Assembly: GCA_002435755.1 (NCBI GenBank)
Contig: DIYH01000036.1
Coordinates: 1 to 64,000, forward strand
Length of the DNA: 64,000 nt
From: Flammeovirgaceae bacterium UBA6059
GTDB taxonomy: Bacteria > Bacteroidota > Bacteroidia > Cytophagales > Cyclobacteriaceae
Direction: 5' to 3'
Of the stretch, positions 59,662 to 64,000 are shown piece by piece. The notes below the pieces were generated by a model. The model did no database searches. It had not been told where the DNA came from and was given only the letters and a program-made list of their open reading frames with translations. Each line of letters starts with the position of its first letter. Within the stretch, counting starts at the first letter, position 1. Made by a program: the position numbers and the translations under genes.

Positions 59662-61512
59662 TTATTTCTCCTCAGAATTGGTAGGTTCTATAGGCTTTTT
59701 TGTGGTGAGTTCGTAATTCTCCTTTTTGAGGAAAACAAGTTTAAACTCTTTGCTCATATGTAAAGTGAAGCCGGCGATCAACTGAACTTTCTCCTCAGTG
59801 ACAAGGCAGATAGGGATGACTCTGCCCATCTGTTTCGACATCCACTCATCGTATTCGCTTTGGTCTGCTAGATTGACCTCTCCAAACGGGTCTTTACGAC
59901 GTATCAGAGATACCAAAGCAACAAATTCAGTATGAGCATTGAACAAGACATTTTTGGATAGCGCTACATTGTGGTTCTCAGCCTCTTCTTTGCTAGCAAG
60001 TCGCAACACATTTTTCTCTCCGAGCTCATTTTCAAACCAGCGACAGGCCAGTTCATTAAGTCCTGAGTTAGAGGTAACAGCAGCTAACCTACCCACTCGA
60101 GATAAATCCACTTCTTCGAAAATTGAATCTGATAGTACATTGGCTTCTAAAGCCTGAAGTCCTGATTTTCGCGCACTCTTGATGTTAGGTACAGACGTAT
60201 CAACAAGAATGATGTCCAATCCTAACTCTTCCAGCTTTTTGGCAATCTTGCGAGCCAACTCATTAGCACCTACAAAGAGGATACCGGTAGGTTCTTTTCT
60301 GACCACACCAAGACCATTAGCAACTAACTTAGCAGTGGAGCCCTGAAGCACGACTGTCCCTACGATCATCAGAAAAACCAGTGGGAGTAGTAGTTCCGCC
60401 TCTGCCTGGTCTACTAGTTCTGGTTTTTCTATCAAAGTCAAAGAAAATAACGAGGCAACTGCAGCTGCTACAATCCCTTTTGGGCCAATCCAACTGATGA
60501 ACGCCTTTTCTTGCCATGTAAGTTTCGACTTGAATGTCGATAATACCACACCAAGTGGACGCAGCACCAGGGTGACCACCAAAAACAGGAGCAGGCTCGG
60601 CAGTCCTAGTGTCTGGATCTGGGCTACCTCAATGCGCGAAGAGAGGAGGATGAATAATACGGAGATGAGAATAAGGCTGATATCCTCTTTGAAAACAAGG
60701 ATTTTCTTAATTTCCTCCATTTCCACATTAGCCAGTGCTATACCCATAAATGTGGCGGCCATTAGTCCTGCCTCTTTATGTATGAATTCAGCGAAAGCGA
60801 AAGTTAGAATAACCAGGCCAAGTGAAAAGACATTACGCATATACTCAGGAATGGCCTCCTTCTTAATAGAGTAGTAGAGGATGGCCGCACCAATGGCTCC
60901 TGACACTATACCACTGGAAATAGTAGTGAAGAACTCTTGTAATACCTCTAAAGGATAATCGGCTCCATGATGGCTTGAAACAATAAACTCGTACATCAAA
61001 ACTGCGATCAGAGCACCAAAAGGATCGATGAGAATACCTTCCCATTTTAAGATGGTGTTGACCTTATTATTTGGCCTGACATTTCGAAGTATAGGGAGAA
61101 CAACTGTAGGGCCTGATACTACGATCAATCCACCAAATAAAAATGCCATAGACCAACTGAGATCGAGCAGATAGTGACTAGCCAAACCACCTCCAATAAA
61201 TGTGAATAAAGAGCCAAAAAAAAGCAGGTTGCCTACGGTACCGGCCTGGTTCCTTACTTCCTTGAGATTAAGTGTAAGACCGCCTTCAAATAGAATTACG
61301 CCTACAGAGATAGACACAAACGAAAACAGGAGGTCTCCGGTGAAAATCGTGTCTCCATCTATGAATTTGCTTCCATCAGATGTAAGGAAGGTAGAACCCG
61401 GACCAATGAGTAAACCAATGAGAATCAACGGTAAAATGGCAGGTTGCTTGATCTTCCATGCAAGCCACTGGGCAAATATTCCAAATACCAGAATGCTGGC
61501 TAACGCTAACAT
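59662..61512 (-). CDS. Cation/proton antiporter with TrkA-N domain
   Basis: Protein of 616 residues. The N-terminal about 390 residues carry 11-12 membrane helices of the CPA1/NhaP-type exchanger (FAQWLAWKIKQPAILPLILI at the start, VGVILFEGGLTLNL, and GPTVVLPILRNVRP). The C-terminal part (about 400-590) has a Rossmann TrkA-N domain: TGILFVGANELARKIAKKLE. It exchanges Na+ or K+ for H+ across the inner membrane; the nucleotide-binding domain probably gates it. The cation cannot be told from the sequence. Confidence 0.9.
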   Translation of the reverse strand: MLALASILVFGIFAQWLAWKIKQPAILPLILIGLLIGPGSTFLTSDGSKFIDGDTIFTGDLLFSFVSISVGVILFEGGLTLNLKEVRNQAGTVGNLLFFGSLFTFIGGGLASHYLLDLSWSMAFLFGGLIVVSGPTVVLPILRNVRPNNKVNTILKWEGILIDPFGALIAVLMYEFIVSSHHGADYPLEVLQEFFTTISSGIVSGAIGAAILYYSIKKEAIPEYMRNVFSLGLVILTFAFAEFIHKEAGLMAATFMGIALANVEMEEIKKILVFKEDISLILISVLFILLSSRIEVAQIQTLGLPSLLLFLVVTLVLRPLGVVLSTFKSKLTWQEKAFISWIGPKGIVAAAVASLFSLTLIEKPELVDQAEAELLLPLVFLMIVGTVVLQGSTAKLVANGLGVVRKEPTGILFVGANELARKIAKKLEELGLDIILVDTSVPNIKSARKSGLQALEANVLSDSIFEEVDLSRVGRLAAVTSNSGLNELACRWFENELGEKNVLRLASKEEAENHNVALSKNVLFNAHTEFVALVSLIRRKDPFGEVNLADQSEYDEWMSKQMGRVIPICLVTEEKVQLIAGFTLHMSKEFKLVFLKKENYELTTKKPIEPTNSEEK

Positions 61513-61746
61513 GGATCAAATATAGGTGCTCGTATTAGTATTCCTATGTTCAGTGTGAATTCCTCTATCACTTTCAGACATTAATTAATGGACATTCGAA
61601 AATCTGGAATAGATCAACAGCCATCAATCTAAGTGAGACGATCAATCGAATGCTAAACCGCACATGGAAGTATGTCGAAGGTCATGAAAGAATGAGACGG
61701 CTTTTATTTAACTTGCAGCATAGTAGAAAAAAATAACAACCACTGA

Positions 61747-62199
61747 ATGGCAAGATCCCAGAATAGTTTCAACAAGAGAGAAAAAGAGAAAAAAAGACTT
61801 CAAAAGCGCAAAGAAAAGCAAGAAAAGAAGGAGGAGCGCAAAGCCAATGCCAGCTCCGGTACACTTGACAACATGATGGCCTATGTTGACGAGTTTGGCA
61901 ACATTACTGACACACCACCAGACCCTACCGTAAAAAAAGAGGAGGTCAAAGCCTCAAGTATAGAAATAGGTGTTCCCAAAAGAGAGAAAGAAGATGTCGA
62001 TGCTGAGCTAAAAGGCAGAGTGGCCTTTTTCAACGACAGCAAAGGTTACGGGTTTATCAATCATGATGGATCTGGTGAAAAGTATTTCGTTCATGTCAAC
62101 GGACTTATCGACGAAATAGGAGAGGGAGACAAAGTGAGCTTTCAAATAGAGAGAGGACCCAAGGGAATGAATGCTGTAGAGGTAAAACTCTTGGATTAG
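61747..62199 (+). CDS. Cold-shock domain protein with basic N-terminal extension
   Basis: Protein of 150 residues. About 80 residues of N-terminal extension start with a Lys/Glu/Arg-rich helix (FNKREKEKKRLQKRKEKQEK) that probably binds RNA or ribosomes. The cold-shock domain follows (about 87-150), with RNP1 in SKGYGFINHDG and RNP2 in KYFVHVNGLI. Similar extended forms are common in Bacteroidota. It likely acts as an RNA chaperone. A terminator follows 31 nt after the stop. Confidence 0.9.
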   Translation: MARSQNSFNKREKEKKRLQKRKEKQEKKEERKANASSGTLDNMMAYVDEFGNITDTPPDPTVKKEEVKASSIEIGVPKREKEDVDAELKGRVAFFNDSKGYGFINHDGSGEKYFVHVNGLIDEIGEGDKVSFQIERGPKGMNAVEVKLLD

Positions 62200-62229
62200 T
62201 TATAGAAACAACCCAAACTTTAAAAAATG

Positions 62230-62252
62230 AAGGCCCGGAAAGGGCCTTTTGT
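62230..62252 (+). terminator. Terminator after the cold-shock gene
   Basis: AAGGCCC (62230-62236) pairs perfectly with GGGCCTT (62242-62248) around a GGAAA loop, followed by TT. The stem is GC-rich and strong, the T run short. Confidence 0.75.
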
Positions 62253-62258
62253 ATTTTA

Positions 62259-62633
62259 TCACTCTCCCTCAGTCGTTTCTTCCGGGGCTTCTTTGACACA
62301 AGTCACATGCAGTAAGTATTGCTTGTCTAATTCGAAATGATAGGCATAAGATTCTACAAGTTCCCATGCTCTGGGAGACTGCTTGAGCAGTAATACCAGG
62401 TCCTGGGCCACAATGGAGGTCTTGATGGATACGACTAACTGCCCTCGATTAAGGGCCATTTTAAACGTATAGGTACTGCTCTTCTTAGGATCAATATCAG
62501 AAAACTCATGTTTAGAAAACTGATACTGCTGCGGGCCACCCTCGACAGCATCCACCATCATCTTGACCACTGCGGGTTTGTATTTTTTCCAAAGGGGGAA
62601 GAAAGCATTAGAAGCAAGAGTTTCGATACGCAT
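62259..62633 (-). CDS. Hypothetical cytosolic protein
   Basis: Protein of 124 residues. I do not recognise a family. It begins MRIETLASNAFFPLWKKYKP, has alternating beta segments (YTFKMALNRGQLVVSIKTSI) and a helix (LVLLLKQSPRAWELVESYAY), and ends in an acidic tail (APEETTEGE). There is no signal peptide and no catalytic motif. Codon use looks normal. It is transcribed alone, convergent with the cold-shock gene. Confidence 0.55.
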   Translation of the reverse strand: MRIETLASNAFFPLWKKYKPAVVKMMVDAVEGGPQQYQFSKHEFSDIDPKKSSTYTFKMALNRGQLVVSIKTSIVAQDLVLLLKQSPRAWELVESYAYHFELDKQYLLHVTCVKEAPEETTEGE

Positions 62634-62948
62634 GAGTAAAAGATGATTGAGTTTGGAAGGATTCGTTTAGCAGTAATAATATATTATTAGCTTTTGTTAG
62701 AATCATTGGCTAAAACGACCTAACACTATTGCTTAGTAACGCAAGTTACACAGTCAAAAGGCCATTACACAGCTAAGCAGCTATAAATGCCAGAAAATCT
62801 GATTACTAACAGGGTCATCTCAAACTGACCTCAAAGACCAAACTTGGTCTTTAATGATTGATACTTACCTTTTAACTACCATTGACATAGCTTCTAACGA
62901 GTAGTATCCTATGTCTTAAGTACAAAAATGGAGTCAGTCAAAAACAGG
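62634..62948. other. 315-bp gap without a gene
   Basis: I see no gene. A 7-bp hairpin (AAAGACC/GGTCTTT, 62833-62839 and 62846-62852) lies about 100 bp from the end of the ArsC/Spx-like gene; without a T run it is a weak terminator candidate. The rest holds the upstream region of the hypothetical gene. Confidence 0.55.
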
Positions 62949-63299
62949 CTAGGCCAGGACCGCTTTGATTTGTTCTACCGTCTTTTTGCTATTGCCAATA
63001 AAAATCTCACCATCTACTAGAAATACAGGACGCTTAAGGAAAGTGTACTCCTCAAGTATGTATTTCCGATAGTCGTCTTCACCAAGTGTCATTTCATTAA
63101 GTCCCATCGATCTATACTTCATCGCTTTGCGGGAAAACAAAGCTTCGTAGCTCCCGGCTAGTGACTTCATCTCATCAAGTTGGTCAGGTGTAATAGACTC
63201 ATTTTTAATGTCTTGAGCAACGAACTCATCTCCGATCTCAAGTTCTTTAATGATGCGTTGACAGGTGGTACAAGTTGATAAATGGTATACTTTCTTCAT
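62949..63299 (-). CDS. ArsC/Spx-family thioredoxin-like protein
   Basis: Protein of 116 residues of the ArsC/Spx/MgsR thioredoxin-fold family. The N-terminal motif is CTTC within YHLSTCTTCQRII, and FLKRPVFLVDGEIFIGN is the family C-terminal block. ArsC reductases usually have CxxxxxR; the CxxC here is closer to Spx/MgsR-like forms, though Arg in the usual spot cannot be placed surely. It may reduce a small substrate or act as a redox regulator. The hydroxyacyl-CoA dehydrogenase gene ends 16 bp upstream, so the two are probably cotranscribed. Confidence 0.8.
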   Translation of the reverse strand: MKKVYHLSTCTTCQRIIKELEIGDEFVAQDIKNESITPDQLDEMKSLAGSYEALFSRKAMKYRSMGLNEMTLGEDDYRKYILEEYTFLKRPVFLVDGEIFIGNSKKTVEQIKAVLA

Positions 63300-63315
63300 T
63301 GCATAAAATTAATGC

Positions 63316-64000
63316 TTACTTGAGAAAATCAGGAGACTGATAGCCTGGATTAGGGTATTTATAGAACCCCTCTCCTGTTTTGATACCAAGTTTTCCCTGA
63401 TCAATATAGGTCTTCAAGAAGCTCGCAAACTTCTGACTTTTGGAGTCTTTCATTTTATGTGTCACATGCCATGCCGTGTCAAGGCCGATCTGATCCATGA
63501 TGCCGAATGGACCGGAGGGCATGCCAAAATTTCCCATCCAACTACGGTCTACGTCTTCAACAGATGCCACATCGTAAGTCACTAATGCCCCTGCAGCACC
63601 TAGAAAGGCCATCAACATTGTGTTAAAGATGTAACCAGGATTTTCCTTCTTCATCCTGACGGGAATCTGGTTAAGTCGTTTACCCATATCATCTAACAAC
63701 TCGATCATCCATGGGGCTGTACCGGGATGTGGCATGATATCGACTACCCTCGCAGTGAACACATCATGAAAATGGAAAGCACAGAACTCTGCTGGACGAC
63801 CACTTGCATCAGCAAACATGGATGGCAGCATATAAGAAGTGTTTGTAGTGAAAACCGTGTGTTCAGGGCATAGCTTACCAAACTGCTTCCAGACTTGTTC
63901 TTTGATTTCTGGTTCTTCTGTGACTGATTCATTGATGAAGTCAGCGTTAGCTGCAGCATCTGTAGCATCAGAGGTGAATGAGAGCCTGGATATGATCCCG
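63316..64000 (-). CDS. 3-hydroxyacyl-CoA dehydrogenase (partial, N-terminus beyond window)
   Basis: The reading frame stays open to the window edge, so the first part of the gene is missing. The visible 227 residues start GIISRLSFTSDATDAAANAD, continue through the cofactor-domain end FTTNTSYMLPSMFADASGRP and AFHFHDVFTARVVDIMPHP, and close with the C-terminal helical domain (FGIMDQIGLDTAWHVTHKMK, GEGFYKYPNPGY). The enzyme oxidises L-3-hydroxyacyl-CoA with NAD+ in fatty-acid degradation. The ArsC/Spx-like gene follows closely downstream. Confidence 0.88.
   Translation of the reverse strand, partial: GIISRLSFTSDATDAAANADFINESVTEEPEIKEQVWKQFGKLCPEHTVFTTNTSYMLPSMFADASGRPAEFCAFHFHDVFTARVVDIMPHPGTAPWMIELLDDMGKRLNQIPVRMKKENPGYIFNTMLMAFLGAAGALVTYDVASVEDVDRSWMGNFGMPSGPFGIMDQIGLDTAWHVTHKMKDSKSQKFASFLKTYIDQGKLGIKTGEGFYKYPNPGYQSPDFLK

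Noticed and set aside
1..64000. tRNA, rRNA, CRISPR array, insertion sequence or prophage
   Set aside because: No cloverleaf with TPsiC-type arm, no rRNA-like stretch, no short repeat array with spacers, and no transposase, integrase or phage structural protein was seen.

Overview
The window looks like a chromosomal segment of a free-living, probably marine member of the Bacteroidota, most likely Cytophagales or a close relative. This is inferred from gene content, not from an rRNA gene, which is absent. Supporting signs are the bacteroidetal protein families DUF6495, DUF6155-like, CBM9-like/DUF5916 and OmpL47-type repeats; TPR-fronted signalling proteins; an EF-G2-type elongation factor; a large photolyase set; and a few promoter elements matching the Bacteroidota form TAnnTTTG. 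I see no tRNA, rRNA, CRISPR array, insertion sequence, integrase or prophage gene. This reads as ordinary chromosome with some accessory genes.

Layout. 0-3.6 kb: small housekeeping proteins (fasciclin, DUF427, DUF2237) and homogentisate dioxygenase. 3.7-7.9 kb: a secreted tricorn-type protease and the tRNA thiolase TtcA. 7.85-9.4 kb: a SatD-family protein with a small membrane partner, divergent from a DUF6495 gene across three evenly phased palindromes; this is the most interesting unexplained unit. 9.5-16 kb: an EF-G paralogue without the catalytic histidine, a TPR-linked class III cyclase and an outer-membrane DUF5916 protein. 16.2-17.9 kb: two tandem PPK2 polyphosphate kinases. 18-31.8 kb: exported or membrane proteins, a di-haem peroxidase, an S9 peptidase, an exported PLP aminotransferase, a serine hydrolase, a steroid-reductase-like enzyme and a dienelactone hydrolase. 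31.8-35.3 kb: an OmpL47-like surface protein translationally coupled to a TPR histidine kinase. 35.4-35.7 kb: a gene wreck joining half of a DUF1801 gene to the tail of a glyoxalase-family gene. 35.8-41.5 kb: a photolyase/cryptochrome island with three different flavoproteins, DUF2805 and DUF2256 partners and an NAD-dependent dehydratase-like protein.

41.6-46.4 kb: a six-repeat lipoprotein and a histidine kinase/OmpR regulator pair. 46.9-48.6 kb: a sugar isomerase and an SDR. 48.9-52 kb: a cluster of Calx-beta and YHYH surface lipoproteins. 52-54.1 kb: the tRNA 2-selenouridine pair SelU and SelD. The rest carries an AraC regulator, an FtsX-type permease, an ABC-F ATPase, a cation/proton antiporter with a TrkA-N domain, a cold-shock protein, an ArsC/Spx-like protein and a 3-hydroxyacyl-CoA dehydrogenase cut by the window end.

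How the parts work together. The strongest theme is light-damage repair and stress handling: photolyases, polyphosphate kinases, EF-G2 and tRNA modification. A second theme is envelope sensing, where TPR plus coiled-coil receptors are fitted with either a cyclase or a histidine kinase output. Genes are packed tightly, and nine convergent pairs end within 10 bp of each other or overlap.
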